Origin: Nocardioides nitrophenolicus
Lineage (GTDB): Bacteria; Actinomycetota; Actinomycetes; Propionibacteriales; Nocardioidaceae
Assembly (NCBI RefSeq): GCF_016907515.1
Contig: NZ_JAFBBY010000001.1
Span: 1,116,001-1,180,000, forward strand
Reading direction: 5' to 3'
Length of the DNA: 64,000 nt
Under the pieces are notes generated by a model. The model was not told the origin of the DNA. It was given only the letters and a program-made list of their open reading frames with translations, and searched no databases. The position numbers were made by a program, and so were the translations under genes. Below are positions 24,997 to 34,236 of the stretch, one piece after another. The first letter of the stretch is position 1; every line of letters begins with the position of its first letter.

Positions 24997-26043
24997 ATGG
25001 GGACCATTCCGGGCCGCTTCGTCGCGGCCGTCGTCATCGCGCTCGTCGGCACCGCGCTGGCCGGCTGCTCCGGAGTCGGCGACGGTGCCGGCAGCGCCGA
25101 CGACGCACCGCCGACGGAGCCGGCGACGACCCGGCTCGAGCAGGCGCTGCACTACCTCGCACCCGGCGGCGGCCCGGTCGCCTTCTTCGACCGCACCGCC
25201 TTCGCGACGCGGCTGGGCCTGGAGGACCTGGAGACCGGGGCGCCCGACGCCGACGTCGCCCGCTGGTTCGACGCCGCCCGGGCCGAGGACTTCCTGCTCG
25301 AGAACACCAAGCTGACCAACTACCTGCGGCTGATGCAGGATGCCACCTTCAGCGAATTCGACGTCGAGTGGCAGCTCGCGGAGACGCGCGCCGGCACCAC
25401 CGTCCTGCGGATGTCCGACGACCTCGACCTCGACGAGGTCGCCGACGACCTCGTCGCCGCCGGCTTCGAACCCAGCGGCCCCAAGGCGAGACCGATCCTC
25501 CGTCCCGATCTGGCGCGGTCCGACGACAACGGCATGCTCGGCGGCAGGTACCCGTCGATCGAGCTGTGGGACGTCGCGCTGGTGCCGGAGAAGCACCTGA
25601 TCGTCACGGGTCATCACGTCGCCGAGGCGCTCGAGGTCATCGACGGCGAGACCGAGTCCCTCGCGGACGCCGGCACCTACGACGCCCTGCTGGCGCTCGA
25701 CGGCGACCCGGCAACGGTCGAGTACGCCGGGCTGACCGGCGGCACCTGCACGCTCGACGGCGAGGACGCCGGCGGGTCGGGCGCCGCGCTCTTCCTCCAC
25801 CCCGACTCGACAGTCCGATGGTTCCGGGCCTTCGCCACCGCGACCGCAGCGCAGGACGACGCCACCGCCCTGGGTGCCGCCGTCGCCACGGAGAAGCCGG
25901 ACCGCAAGGCCCTGTCCGTCCGGGCCGACGGTGCCGTGGTGCGGATCGAGGCCGCGTTCGCGGACCGCGTCCAGCTCACGACCAGCTACCGCGTGGTCGA
26001 GGGCAGGACGGCCTGCAGCGGCACGGTCACTCCGGACGCTTGA
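24997..26043 (+). CDS. Predicted lipoprotein, second of a tandem pair
   Basis: The 348-residue lipoprotein begins MGTIPGRFVAAVVIALVGTA, then the lipobox LAGC. It shares the order of motifs with the upstream gene (TTRLEQALHYL, AFFDRTAFATR, VEWQLAETRAG, RMSDDLDLDEVADDLVAAGFE, GGRYPSIELWDVALVPEKHLIV, VEYAGLTGGTC). It carries an extra segment of about 25 residues near residue 90. It follows the first copy by 19 bp, so this is a tandem duplication in one transcript. No enzyme motif is seen; an envelope binding role is likely but unproven. Confidence 0.8.
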   Translation: MGTIPGRFVAAVVIALVGTALAGCSGVGDGAGSADDAPPTEPATTRLEQALHYLAPGGGPVAFFDRTAFATRLGLEDLETGAPDADVARWFDAARAEDFLLENTKLTNYLRLMQDATFSEFDVEWQLAETRAGTTVLRMSDDLDLDEVADDLVAAGFEPSGPKARPILRPDLARSDDNGMLGGRYPSIELWDVALVPEKHLIVTGHHVAEALEVIDGETESLADAGTYDALLALDGDPATVEYAGLTGGTCTLDGEDAGGSGAALFLHPDSTVRWFRAFATATAAQDDATALGAAVATEKPDRKALSVRADGAVVRIEAAFADRVQLTTSYRVVEGRTACSGTVTPDA

Positions 26044-26323
26044 CCCGCTTCGGCGCGTCCGGAAGCGGCAGCACGAAGCCCGCCTTGGTGGGCGCGGCCG
26101 GGGTCTCGTCGTCGTAGTCCAGCCAGCCGTCGTAGGTCTCCACGAGCATCTCCAGCTGGATCTCCGGGGCGTCGGTGAGGACCGCCCACGGGTGGTCCTC
26201 GTCGTCGTCCTCGCCGGCGAGGCGCTCGCGGACGACCTCGGCGGCGAAGCCGCCCCGGACCAGTACCAGCGCGGCGGCGCGCGCGTCGTCCTCGTCGAAG
26301 AAGATGCCCCGCATGGGTGCCAT
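26027..26323 (-). CDS. Small conserved acidic protein
   Basis: The 98-residue protein starts MAPMRGIFFDEDDARAAALV, then RGGFAAEVVRERLAGEDDDEDHPWAVLTD and a negative tail (YDGWLDYDDE). The beta-alpha-beta start looks like a small ferredoxin-like fold, a family common in actinobacteria without assigned function. An alternative start is the ATG at 26314 (MRGIFF). Its last 17 bp overlap the convergent lipoprotein gene. No operon partner is evident. Confidence 0.6.
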   Translation of the reverse strand: MAPMRGIFFDEDDARAAALVLVRGGFAAEVVRERLAGEDDDEDHPWAVLTDAPEIQLEMLVETYDGWLDYDDETPAAPTKAGFVLPLPDAPKRVKRPE

Positions 26324-26388
26324 TGTCCCAGACTCGGGCGTGCCGACGCCCCCGCGGACCAGAGTTCGCGGGGTGCGGGGCAGGGGCA

Positions 26389-27672
26389 CTACTCGTCGGG
26401 TGGCGGCAGGGGGTGGGTGCCGCGGTGGTCGACGCGGAACCGGAACCCGGACGGGCTGGTCCACACGTAGGTCGCGGGGTCCGGGATGTCGTAGCGCCAG
26501 CGGGAGTGGGTCTTGGCGCGGTGGTGGCGTCGGCACAGTGGAACCAGGTTGCACGGACAGGTCGGTCCACCCGCACCGTGGGGGCGATGGTGGTCGAGGT
26601 CGCACCGGGTGCTGGGGCGGGTGCAGTGGGGGAACCGACAGGTCGGATCGCGCAGCGCGACGCGGGTGCGGTGGCGGTCGGGGATCTCGTAGGAGTCGAC
26701 CGGCACGTGGTCGGCCAGGTCGATCACCGGCCGCACGATGATCGTGGTGTCACGGGCCTGGAGCCATTCACGGACCTGAGCGGTGGTGACCGGGCAGCGG
26801 CCCTCGTCCCACCGTGCGACCCGGTTGGCCCCGACCAGGCTGGTGTCGGTGACGTGCACGTTCAACACCACCTTGCGGCCCGGGACGGTCGCGACCACCT
26901 CACCGGTGTCGGGGTCCGGGACCAGCAGGTCGAGCGCCAGATCCTGGCGGGCCAGCTCGGCGGCCGCCTTGGACCGCCGCACGTCCAACGACGACTCATC
27001 GCCGAGCCGACCCAACACCTCAGCCCGACGGGCGACCGCGAGGTCGAGGTCGCGCCCGTCAGCAGCATCCAGCAGCGCGTCGAGGTGGACCAGACCGTGC
27101 TGGTCGACCTCCCCGACGTCGAAGCGACGCTGGTCGGCAGCGACCTGGCGGTCGGCTTCGGCCCGCTCGGGGTCGAACCGCAGCGTCGCCTCGGCGACGA
27201 GGCGTTCGAGCTGGGCCCACCCGACCCCGGAGGCGTCGTACAGCTGTCGGTCCACGAACGCCGCCGCCTCAGCGCACAGAGCGTGGGTGAGGTCGGCGAT
27301 CCGTTCGGCGCGCCACGGCGCCAGCCGGCCGGCCAGGACCGCGGCGTAGACCCGGGGCAGCCGCCACGCACAGGCAAGCACGCGTCCGACATAGGCCCGG
27401 CCACCGTCAGGGGTGCGGCCCAGGACCGCGACCAGCTCCATCAGCGCGAACTCACTGACCAGCGGCGCACCGTCGCCCGCGACCGGGACACCGGTGTCGA
27501 GGAAGCCCCCGGCGATCGTCGCCGCGCCCTCGGGACCGATCACGATGTGGTCGCCGGCCCACTCCACGATCGTGGCCCATTCGCGAATGAGGGAGGCTTG
27601 GCGGCCTTCGACCTCGGCACGCAGCCGCGACAGCAGCGAGACTGTCGCGCGGGGCCGGGTTCCGAGATCCAT
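26389..27672 (-). CDS. DUF222-HNH endonuclease-like protein
   Basis: The 427-residue protein has an N-terminal DUF222 helical domain (LLSRLRAEVEGRQASLIREWA; LAPWRAERIADLTHALC) and a C-terminal HNH nuclease motif. The motif reads CRFPHCTRPSTRCDLDHHRPHG, then CNLVPLCRRHHRAKTHSRW, with the Cys pairs and the His-Asn-His core intact. The family is expanded in Nocardioides and relatives and resembles group I intron or 13E12 repeat proteins; its biological role is not established. The ATG at 27672 is taken rather than the upstream in-frame ATG at 27723 because a 7-bp inverted repeat promoter element lies between. Confidence 0.85.
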   Translation of the reverse strand: MDLGTRPRATVSLLSRLRAEVEGRQASLIREWATIVEWAGDHIVIGPEGAATIAGGFLDTGVPVAGDGAPLVSEFALMELVAVLGRTPDGGRAYVGRVLACAWRLPRVYAAVLAGRLAPWRAERIADLTHALCAEAAAFVDRQLYDASGVGWAQLERLVAEATLRFDPERAEADRQVAADQRRFDVGEVDQHGLVHLDALLDAADGRDLDLAVARRAEVLGRLGDESSLDVRRSKAAAELARQDLALDLLVPDPDTGEVVATVPGRKVVLNVHVTDTSLVGANRVARWDEGRCPVTTAQVREWLQARDTTIIVRPVIDLADHVPVDSYEIPDRHRTRVALRDPTCRFPHCTRPSTRCDLDHHRPHGAGGPTCPCNLVPLCRRHHRAKTHSRWRYDIPDPATYVWTSPSGFRFRVDHRGTHPLPPPDE

Positions 27673-27691
27673 GACCGGATGCTCCCACCAG

Positions 27692-27710
27692 GGTCCGACA
27701 CAATCGGACC
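27692..27710. promoter_or_regulatory. Inverted repeat upstream of DUF222-HNH
   Basis: GGTCCGA and TCGGACC form perfect 7-bp arms around CACAA, 20 bp before the DUF222 start and 42 bp before the plus-strand gene. It could be an operator shared by both divergent genes. Binding protein unknown. Confidence 0.45.
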
Positions 27711-27752
27711 ACCGACCGCTCACGGCGTCCGGGCCACGAGGCCTGGGCTACC

Positions 27753-28802
27753 GTGGCCGCCGTGTCCGGACTGCACCTCACCCGCACCGCCGAGAACAGC
27801 GACGAGATCGAGGCCCTGGTCGCGGCCCTGACGGCGGACGGCGGTGGCCGGGTGGGGATGGCGGGGATGGCTCCCGACCTGCCGCTGCGGCTGCGCCGCA
27901 CGCTCGCGCCGCTCCCCCGCCTGCTGGGACGCAAGGTGAGCCGGGCCTGGACCTGGGAGGCCGCGGACCGGCGCGACCCGAACTGGTACCCGCAGGGCAT
28001 CACCACCTCGGTCCGCACCGGCTTCCGCGAGGCGCACGGGCACGACCTGCTCGTCACGTCCTGGTACGCCCGGAAGGCGGGGGGCTCGCGGATCAGCGTG
28101 GTCGACGTCGAGCGGCGGCGCTACGGCCACGTGCTGCTGGTGGTGCCGACGCTGGTCGACGGCAAGGCGGGCTTCCGGCCGCTGAAGGTGCACGCCGGCG
28201 GCATCGTGTGGCACGGCGACCACCTCCATGTCGCGGCGACCGGCGCGGGGATCCACAGTGCCCGGGTGGCCGACGTGCTGCGGGTGCCGGCCGGGTCGGC
28301 GTACCACACCTTCGGGCACCGCTACCTGCTCCCGGTCCGGTTCACCCAGCAGAGCGGGCACGACGAGGGCGTGGAGCGGCTGCGCTACTCCTTCCTCACC
28401 CTCGACCGCAGCGACGACAGTCCGACCCTCGTCGTGGGCGAGTACGGCAGCGCGAGCCAGACCCGGCGGGTGGCGCGCTTCGCGCTCGACGCCGACAGCG
28501 GCCTGCCCCGCCACGAGGTCGACGGCCGGGCGGTGGCGGACGTCGACGACCGTGGGGTGCCGCGGATGCAGGGCGTGGCCGCGGTCGACGGCACGTACTA
28601 CATCACCCGCTCACGTGGCCGGAGCAAGCCCGGCAGCATGTACGTCGGCCGCCCGGGCGCGCTGCGCGAGCACCGGTGGGCGACGCCCCCGGGACCCGAG
28701 GACCTGGTCTGGTGGCCGGAGACCGGCTGCCTGTGGTCGGTCAGCGAGCACCCGCGCCGGCGCTGGGTGTTCGGGATGCGCCGCGCGGACCTGCCGGGCT
28801 AG
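27753..28802 (+). CDS. Conserved hypothetical protein, beta-rich
   Basis: The 349-residue protein has no signal peptide. A basic helix segment (RLRRTLAPLPRLLGRKVSR) precedes a beta-rich body with repeated short strands (HAGGIVWHGDHLHVAATGAG, VEYGSA-like SQTRRVARFALDADSGL, GVAAVDGTYYITRSRGRSKPG). The pattern of HxxG and GTYYI turns looks like a seven-bladed propeller, but I recognise no named family. The start is GTG at 27753; GTG at 27762 is an alternative. It is monocistronic, divergent from the DUF222 gene and convergent with threonine aldolase. Confidence 0.65.
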   Translation: MAAVSGLHLTRTAENSDEIEALVAALTADGGGRVGMAGMAPDLPLRLRRTLAPLPRLLGRKVSRAWTWEAADRRDPNWYPQGITTSVRTGFREAHGHDLLVTSWYARKAGGSRISVVDVERRRYGHVLLVVPTLVDGKAGFRPLKVHAGGIVWHGDHLHVAATGAGIHSARVADVLRVPAGSAYHTFGHRYLLPVRFTQQSGHDEGVERLRYSFLTLDRSDDSPTLVVGEYGSASQTRRVARFALDADSGLPRHEVDGRAVADVDDRGVPRMQGVAAVDGTYYITRSRGRSKPGSMYVGRPGALREHRWATPPGPEDLVWWPETGCLWSVSEHPRRRWVFGMRRADLPG

Positions 28803-29894
28803 TCAGCCTCGCGCCAGCTCCTCACGCAGCGCCGCGAGGAAGGCGTCGACGTCGTCCTCGGTGGTGTCGAAGGAGCACATCCACCGCACGTCGCCGGCCG
28901 CCTCGTCCCAGAAGTAGAAGCGGTGCCGCTCCATCAGCCGGCGGCTGACGTCGTGGGGCAGCCGGGCGAACACGCCGTTGGCCTGCACCGGGTAGAGGAT
29001 CTCGACGCCGTCGAGCTCGCGGACGCCCTCGGCCAGCCGCTGCGCCATCGCGTTGGCGTGGCCGGCGAGGCGCAGCCAGAGGCCGTCGGCGAGCAGCGCC
29101 TCGAACTGCACCGACACGAACCGCATCTTGCTGGCCAGCTGCATCGACAGCTTGCGCAGGTGCTTGAGGTGGCTGACGCCCTCGGGGTTCAGGATCACGA
29201 CGGCCTCACCGGCCAGCGCACCGTTCTTGGTGGCACCGAAGGAGAGCACGTCGACGCCGGCGTCGGAGGTGAACGACCGCAGCGGTACGTCGAGTGCGGC
29301 CGCCGCGTTCGCGAGCCGGGCACCGTCGAGGTGCAGCCGCATGCCGAGGCCGTGGGCGTGCTCGGCGAGCGCGCGGATCTCGTCGGGCGTGTAGAGGGTG
29401 CCGAGCTCGGTGGACTGGGTGATCGAGACGACCTGGGGCATCGCGCGATGCTCGTCGTCGAAGCCCCACGCCTGCCGGTCGACGAGCTCGGGCGTGAGCT
29501 TGCCGTCGGGGGTGGCGACGGGGTGCAGCTTGAGCCCGCCCATCCGCTCGGGGGCGCCGCCCTCGTCGACGTTGATGTGGGCGGTCTCGGCGCAGATCAC
29601 CGCGCCCCAACGGTCGGCGAGGGCCTGCAGGCCGACGACGTTGGCGCCGGTGCCGTTGAAGACGGGGTACGCCTCGACGCCGCCGCCGAACAGGCCGGCC
29701 ATGATCGTCTGCAGGTGCTCGGTGTAGGCATCCTCGCCGTAGGACACCTGGTGGCCGCCGTTGGCGAGCGCGATCGCGGCCAGCACCTCGGGGTGCACGC
29801 CGGCGTAGTTGTCGCTGGCGAACTGGCGGGCCTCGGGGTCGTGCCGCCGCTCGGCAGCGGTCGATCCGGTGGTCAGGGTCGCGGCGTCAGCCAC
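28803..29894 (-). CDS. Low-specificity L-threonine aldolase
   Basis: This PLP enzyme splits L-threonine (and allo-threonine) to glycine and acetaldehyde. The 363-residue protein has FASDNYAGVHPEVLAAI, the PLP lysine in VLSFGATKNGALAGEAV, SITQSTELGTLYTPDEI and LHLDGARLANAAAAL, all family hallmarks. The start is GTG at 29894, which overlaps the SDR stop by 22 bp and would be translationally linked to it. It is the last gene of the DUF6421-SDR-aldolase module. Together with Tdh and Kbl upstream it gives a second threonine-to-glycine route. Confidence 0.92.
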   Translation of the reverse strand: MADAATLTTGSTAAERRHDPEARQFASDNYAGVHPEVLAAIALANGGHQVSYGEDAYTEHLQTIMAGLFGGGVEAYPVFNGTGANVVGLQALADRWGAVICAETAHINVDEGGAPERMGGLKLHPVATPDGKLTPELVDRQAWGFDDEHRAMPQVVSITQSTELGTLYTPDEIRALAEHAHGLGMRLHLDGARLANAAAALDVPLRSFTSDAGVDVLSFGATKNGALAGEAVVILNPEGVSHLKHLRKLSMQLASKMRFVSVQFEALLADGLWLRLAGHANAMAQRLAEGVRELDGVEILYPVQANGVFARLPHDVSRRLMERHRFYFWDEAAGDVRWMCSFDTTEDDVDAFLAALREELARG

Positions 29895-30553
29895 AGTCGC
29901 TCTCCGTTCAGCTCGGCGCTCGGCCGGTCCCACAGACCGGCGATCGTCTCGGCCAGGTCGTCGACGTGGGTGAAGCCGTCGAACGCGGCGCCCGGGCGGG
30001 CAGCGCGCATCGCGTCATCGAGCAGGGCCTTGACCACCAGGATGGTAGCGGCGGCTTCCCCGCCCGAGCGCCCGAAGGCGTGGGCCAGGGCGAGGGTCCA
30101 GGCCTCGGCGGCGGCCTTGGCGGCGGCGTAGGCCGCGTTGCCGGCCGTCGGCGTGCCGGCGCCGGCGGCGCTGACCACGACGAACCGGCCACCCGACTCC
30201 ACGAGCGCCGGCTGCGCGGCCAGCGAGGTGTGCTGCAGGGTGCGGACCAGGAGCGGCTCGAGCACCGCCCAGTGGTCGAGCGCCTCGGCCGTCAGGCCCT
30301 TGCCACCGCGCCAGCCGCCGACGAGGTGCACCACCCCGTCGAGGCGGCCGTGCGCGGCCACGATGCCGTCGACCCAGGCGCGGGTCGCGTCGGCGTCGAG
30401 CAGGTCGACGACGCTGGTCTCGGCGTCCAGGCCCTCGAGTCGCGCCCCGTCGGCGTCGGCGGCGGCGACCACGACACCGGCCGCCGCGAGCCGGCGGACG
30501 ACGGCACGACCGGCCGGGCCGCCGGCTCCGGCGACCGCGATGACCCGGGTCAT
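29873..30553 (-). CDS. Short-chain dehydrogenase/reductase in DUF6421 module
   Basis: The 226-residue SDR has the Rossmann start MTRVIAVAGAGGPAGRAVVR (GxxGxxG variant), VDLLDADATRAW, and HLVGGWRGGKGL in place of NAG. It also has VVVSAAGAGTPTAGNAAYAAAKAA with the Tyr-x-x-x-Lys pair (YAAAK). The nucleotide is probably NAD(P); the substrate is not evident. The position between DUF6421 and an acetaldehyde-producing aldolase suggests an aldehyde or 3-hydroxy acid substrate, but this is inference. Its ATG overlaps the DUF6421 stop (ATGA). Confidence 0.88.
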   Translation of the reverse strand: MTRVIAVAGAGGPAGRAVVRRLAAAGVVVAAADADGARLEGLDAETSVVDLLDADATRAWVDGIVAAHGRLDGVVHLVGGWRGGKGLTAEALDHWAVLEPLLVRTLQHTSLAAQPALVESGGRFVVVSAAGAGTPTAGNAAYAAAKAAAEAWTLALAHAFGRSGGEAAATILVVKALLDDAMRAARPGAAFDGFTHVDDLAETIAGLWDRPSAELNGERLWLTPRP

Positions 30554-31929
30554 GCGGCGGCGGTGATGCCGCGGGTCTCCGCGATGACGTGCTTGAGCTT
30601 CTTGGCCAGCGCCTCGAAGAACATGCTCAGCGGGAACTCGTCGGCGAGGACGTCGTCGACGAGCTCGCGCGGCTGCTTGGAGAAGTCGAGCGCGTCGGCG
30701 CCCCGGGCCCACTTCGAGGCCGGGTGGGGCGCGAGGTAGCGGCTTACCAGCGCGTAGGCGGCCTGCCAGTGCACGATCTTCGGCCGGTCGATGCCGTCGC
30801 GGTAGAGCTGCTCGATCTCGGTGCACAGCGCATTGGTCACCTGGCGCGCGAGCTCCCAGTCGATGCGCAGCTTGTTGTCGGTCCAGCGGATCGCGTCGTG
30901 CTGGTGCAGGTAGGCGAACAGCAGCTGGCCGCCCAGCCCGTCGTAGTTGCGGGTGCGCTCGCCGGTGACGGGGAACCGGAACATCCGGTCGAGCAGGATG
31001 GCGTGCTGGGCGTCCGCGGCGACCGCGTTGCCCTCGGCCTCGAGCTCGACGGCCGCCTTGAACGCGGTCAGGTCGCAGCGCAGCTCCTCCAGGCCGTACA
31101 TCCAGAACGGCTGGCGCTGCTTGATCATGAACGGGTCGAACGGCAGGTCGCCGTGGCTGTGGGCGCGGTCGTGGATCATGTCCCAGAGCACGAAGGCGTC
31201 CTGGCTGCGCTGCTGGTCCTCGAGCAGCCCGCGCACCTCGTCGGGCAGCTCGACGCCGAGCAGGTCGACGGCGGCGGTGCCGACGCGACGGAAGCGGGCG
31301 GCCTCGCGGTCGCAGAAGATGCCGCCCCAGCTGAACCGCTCGGGCACCTCGCGCACGGCGACGGTCTCGGGGAAGAGCACGGCCGAGTTGGTGTCGTAGC
31401 CGCTCGTGAAGTCCTCGAAGGCGATGCCGCAGAACAGCGGGTTGTCGTAGCGGGTGGCCTCGAGGTCGGCCAGCCACTCTGGCCAGACCATCCGGAACAC
31501 GACGGCCTCGAGGTTGCGGTCCGGGTTGCCGTTCTGGGTGTACATCGGGAACACGACCAGGTGCTGGCGGCCGTCGACCCGCTCGGCGGCGGGCTGGAAG
31601 GCGAGCAGCGAGTCGAGGAAGTCGGGCACGCCGAAGCCCGCGTCGGTCCAGCGCCGCAGGTCCGCGACCAGGGCGCGGTGGTACGCCGCGTCGTACGGCA
31701 GCAGCGGCGAGAGCTCCTCGACGGCGGCCACGACCTGGTCGACCGCGGCGGCGACCGTGTCACGGGACGGGGCGCCGTCGGCGGCGAGGTCGACGGATCC
31801 GTCGGCGAGCTGCCAGGTGCGGATCCGCTCGACGACGTCCTTCAGGGTGTGCCAGGCCGGGGCGTCGACCACGGCGTCGCGGGTGTCGATCCGGTCAACG
31901 AGAGAAAGAACGTCCGTCATGTCTCCCAT
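30550..31929 (-). CDS. DUF6421 family protein
   Basis: The 459-residue cytosolic protein of unknown function is well conserved in Streptomyces and relatives. Highly conserved blocks seen are FPMYTQNGNPDRNLEAVVFR, NPLFCGIAFEDFTSGYDTN, FSWGGIFCDREAARFRRV, LWDMIHDRAHSHGDLPFDP (three His and Asp, metal-site-like) and FMIKQRQPFWMYGLEELRCD. It has no signal peptide or membrane helix. The His/Asp cluster hints at an oxygenase or hydrolase, but no fold is known to me. It is translationally coupled to the SDR and follows kbl by 24 bp. The ATG at 31920 is an alternative start. Confidence 0.85.
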   Translation of the reverse strand: MGDMTDVLSLVDRIDTRDAVVDAPAWHTLKDVVERIRTWQLADGSVDLAADGAPSRDTVAAAVDQVVAAVEELSPLLPYDAAYHRALVADLRRWTDAGFGVPDFLDSLLAFQPAAERVDGRQHLVVFPMYTQNGNPDRNLEAVVFRMVWPEWLADLEATRYDNPLFCGIAFEDFTSGYDTNSAVLFPETVAVREVPERFSWGGIFCDREAARFRRVGTAAVDLLGVELPDEVRGLLEDQQRSQDAFVLWDMIHDRAHSHGDLPFDPFMIKQRQPFWMYGLEELRCDLTAFKAAVELEAEGNAVAADAQHAILLDRMFRFPVTGERTRNYDGLGGQLLFAYLHQHDAIRWTDNKLRIDWELARQVTNALCTEIEQLYRDGIDRPKIVHWQAAYALVSRYLAPHPASKWARGADALDFSKQPRELVDDVLADEFPLSMFFEALAKKLKHVIAETRGITAAA

Positions 31930-31932
31930 TAG

Positions 31933-31949
31933 ACAGGAAATCTTCCTGT
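31933..31949. promoter_or_regulatory. Palindrome between kbl and DUF6421
   Basis: ACAGGAAATCTTCCTGT has perfect 7-bp arms around ATC and fills the 24-bp gap between kbl and the DUF6421 start. A TTGATC hexamer lies beside it. It may be an operator for a separate promoter of the DUF6421 module or an intercistronic hairpin that sets expression ratios. Confidence 0.5.
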
Positions 31950-31953
31950 TCGA

Positions 31954-33135
31954 TCAAGCCTGCGCCGCCTCACGTCCGGCCACGAATGCCGCCACGCACC
32001 GCCGTACTTGGTCCTCGGTGTGCGCCGCGGAGAGCTGCACGCGGATCCGGGCCGCGCCGCGAGGGACCACCGGGAAGCTGAAGGCGGTCACGTAGACGCC
32101 GTGCTTCTGCATCTCGTCGGCCACCCGAGCGGTCAACGCGGCGTCGCCGAACATCACCGGGACGATGGGGTGCTCGCCGGGCAGCAGGTCGAAGCCCTCG
32201 GCCTCCATCAGCTCGCGGAAGAGCGCGGCGTTGGCGCGCAGCCGCTCGCGCAGCTCGCCGGAGCCCTCGACCAGGTCGAGCGCGCGCAGCGTGCCGGCGA
32301 CGATCGAGGGGGCGAGGGTGTTGGAGAACAGGTACGGGCGCGAGCGCTGGCGCAGCAGCGCGACGATCTCGCGGTGCGAGGAGACGTAGCCGCCGGACGC
32401 GCCGCCGAGCGCCTTGCCGAAGGTGCCGGTGTAGATGTCGACCCGGTCGGCGACCCCGCACAGCTCGGGCGTGCCGCGCCCGCCTTCGCCGATGAAGCCG
32501 ACGGCGTGGGAGTCGTCGACGAAGACGAGCGCGTCGTACCTCTCGGCGAGATCGCAGATCTCGCGCAGCGGCGCGAGGTAGCCGTCCATCGAGAAGACGC
32601 CGTCGGTGACGACGACGCGGAAGCGGGCGTCGGCGGCGGCCCGCAGCTGGGCCTCGAGGTCGGCCAGGTCGCGGTTGGCGTAGCGCAGCCGGCGCGCCTT
32701 GGAGAGCCGGATGCCGTCGATGATCGAGGCGTGGTTGAGCGCGTCGGAGATGATCGCGTCCTCCGCGCCGAAGAGGGTCTCGAAGACGCCGCCGTTGGCG
32801 TCGAAGCACGACGAGTACAGGATCGTGTCGTCGGTGCCGAGGAACTCGGAGAGCCGGCGCTCCAGGTCGAGGTGCTGCTCCTGGGTGCCGCAGATGAAGC
32901 GGACGCTGGCCATCCCGTAGCCCCACTCGTCGAGCGCGCCGCGGGCCGCCTCGAGCAGCCGCGGGTCGTCGGCGAGGCCGAGGTAGTTGTTGGCGCAGAA
33001 GTTCAGCACCTCCGCGCCGTCGGCGACGATCTCGGCCTGCTGCGGGCCGCGGATGCCGCGCTCGCGCTTGGTCAGGCCGGCCTGCTCGATGCCGTCGAGC
33101 TCGGCGGTGAGATGATCCCTGAAGTTCCCGTACAT
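31954..33135 (-). CDS. kbl: Glycine C-acetyltransferase (2-amino-3-ketobutyrate CoA ligase)
   Basis: Kbl cleaves 2-amino-3-ketobutyrate with CoA to glycine and acetyl-CoA. The 393-residue alpha-oxoamine synthase-family protein has [50 protein letters not shown] and the PLP lysine in [17 protein letters not shown]. The ATG overlaps the tdh stop by one base, so Tdh and Kbl are made together and channel the unstable intermediate. The family also contains serine palmitoyltransferase-like enzymes, but the tdh partner settles the assignment. Confidence 0.95.
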   Translation of the reverse strand: MYGNFRDHLTAELDGIEQAGLTKRERGIRGPQQAEIVADGAEVLNFCANNYLGLADDPRLLEAARGALDEWGYGMASVRFICGTQEQHLDLERRLSEFLGTDDTILYSSCFDANGGVFETLFGAEDAIISDALNHASIIDGIRLSKARRLRYANRDLADLEAQLRAAADARFRVVVTDGVFSMDGYLAPLREICDLAERYDALVFVDDSHAVGFIGEGGRGTPELCGVADRVDIYTGTFGKALGGASGGYVSSHREIVALLRQRSRPYLFSNTLAPSIVAGTLRALDLVEGSGELRERLRANAALFRELMEAEGFDLLPGEHPIVPVMFGDAALTARVADEMQKHGVYVTAFSFPVVPRGAARIRVQLSAAHTEDQVRRCVAAFVAGREAAQA

Positions 33136-34178
33136 CACAGCTCCGTCCAGTCCAGAACAACCTTGCCGACCCCGGCGGATGCCGCGATCTCGAATCCCCG
33201 CTCCCACTCGCGCGCCGGCAGGCGGTCGGAGATCACCGAGCCGATCGCCGTGCGCAGGGTGCTGCTCGACTGCAGCATCGCGCCCATCGCGTTCCAGGTC
33301 TCGAACATCTCGCGGCCGTAGATGCCCTTGAGGGTCAGCATGTGCGTGACGACCTTCCCCCAGTCGATCGCGAACGGCGCGCTCGGCAGGCCGAGCATGG
33401 CGATCCGCCCGCCGTGGTTCATGTTGTCGATCATCTGCGGCAGTGCCGACGGGGCGCCACTCATCTCGAAGCCGATGTCGAAGCCCTCGCGCATGTGCAG
33501 GCTCTGCTGGACGTCGGCCACCGAGCCGACCGACACGTCGACGACCGCGTCCGCGCCCATCGCCCTGGCCAGGTCGAGGCGGGCCGGGCTGACGTCGGTG
33601 CCGACGACGTACCGGGCGCCGACGTGGCGCGCGACAGCGATCGCCATCAGCCCGATCGGGCCGCAGCCGGTGACCAGCACGTCCTCGCCGACGAGCGGGA
33701 ACGCGAGCGCGGTGTGGACCGCGTTTCCGAGCGGGTCGAAGATCGCGCCGAGGTCGGGGTCGACGTCGGGATGGTGCACCCAGACGTTGCCGGCGGGCAG
33801 GCTGAGGTACTCCGCGAACGCGCCGTCGCGCTGCACGCCGAGACCGATGGTCCGGATGCACATCTGGCGGCGGCCGGCGCGACAGTTGCGGCAGGTGCCG
33901 CACACGATGTGCCCCTCGCCGGACACCCGGTCGCCGACGGCCACGTCGGTGACGAGCGGACCGACCTCGACCACCTCGCCGTAGAACTCGTGGCCCGGCG
34001 TGAGCGGCGCCCGCACCGCACCGGCCGCCCACTCGTCCCAGCGCAGGATGTGGAGGTCGGTGCCGCAGATGCCGGTGCGCAGCACCTTGATGACCACCTC
34101 GGCCGGCCCGCAGGCCGGGTCGGGGCGGTCGACGAGCGTGAGCCCCGGCGCCGCCTCGGCCTTGTAGAGCGCCTTCAT
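33135..34178 (-). CDS. tdh: L-threonine 3-dehydrogenase
   Basis: This zinc-dependent medium-chain dehydrogenase oxidises threonine to 2-amino-3-ketobutyrate with NAD. The 347-residue protein has the catalytic-zinc region [17 protein letters not shown] and [12 protein letters not shown], and the structural zinc Cys cluster [19 protein letters not shown]. The Rossmann motif is [16 protein letters not shown]. The TDH-specific stretch [13 protein letters not shown] is also visible. The start has TGGAGCC before the ATG. It is first in the tdh-kbl operon, divergent from a LysR regulator that probably controls it. Confidence 0.95.
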   Translation of the reverse strand: MKALYKAEAAPGLTLVDRPDPACGPAEVVIKVLRTGICGTDLHILRWDEWAAGAVRAPLTPGHEFYGEVVEVGPLVTDVAVGDRVSGEGHIVCGTCRNCRAGRRQMCIRTIGLGVQRDGAFAEYLSLPAGNVWVHHPDVDPDLGAIFDPLGNAVHTALAFPLVGEDVLVTGCGPIGLMAIAVARHVGARYVVGTDVSPARLDLARAMGADAVVDVSVGSVADVQQSLHMREGFDIGFEMSGAPSALPQMIDNMNHGGRIAMLGLPSAPFAIDWGKVVTHMLTLKGIYGREMFETWNAMGAMLQSSSTLRTAIGSVISDRLPAREWERGFEIAASAGVGKVVLDWTEL

Positions 34179-34236
34179 GGCTCCATTGCAGCGCTCGCCG
34201 ACCGTGCAGAGCAACGGGGACTTCCTGCACCATCCT

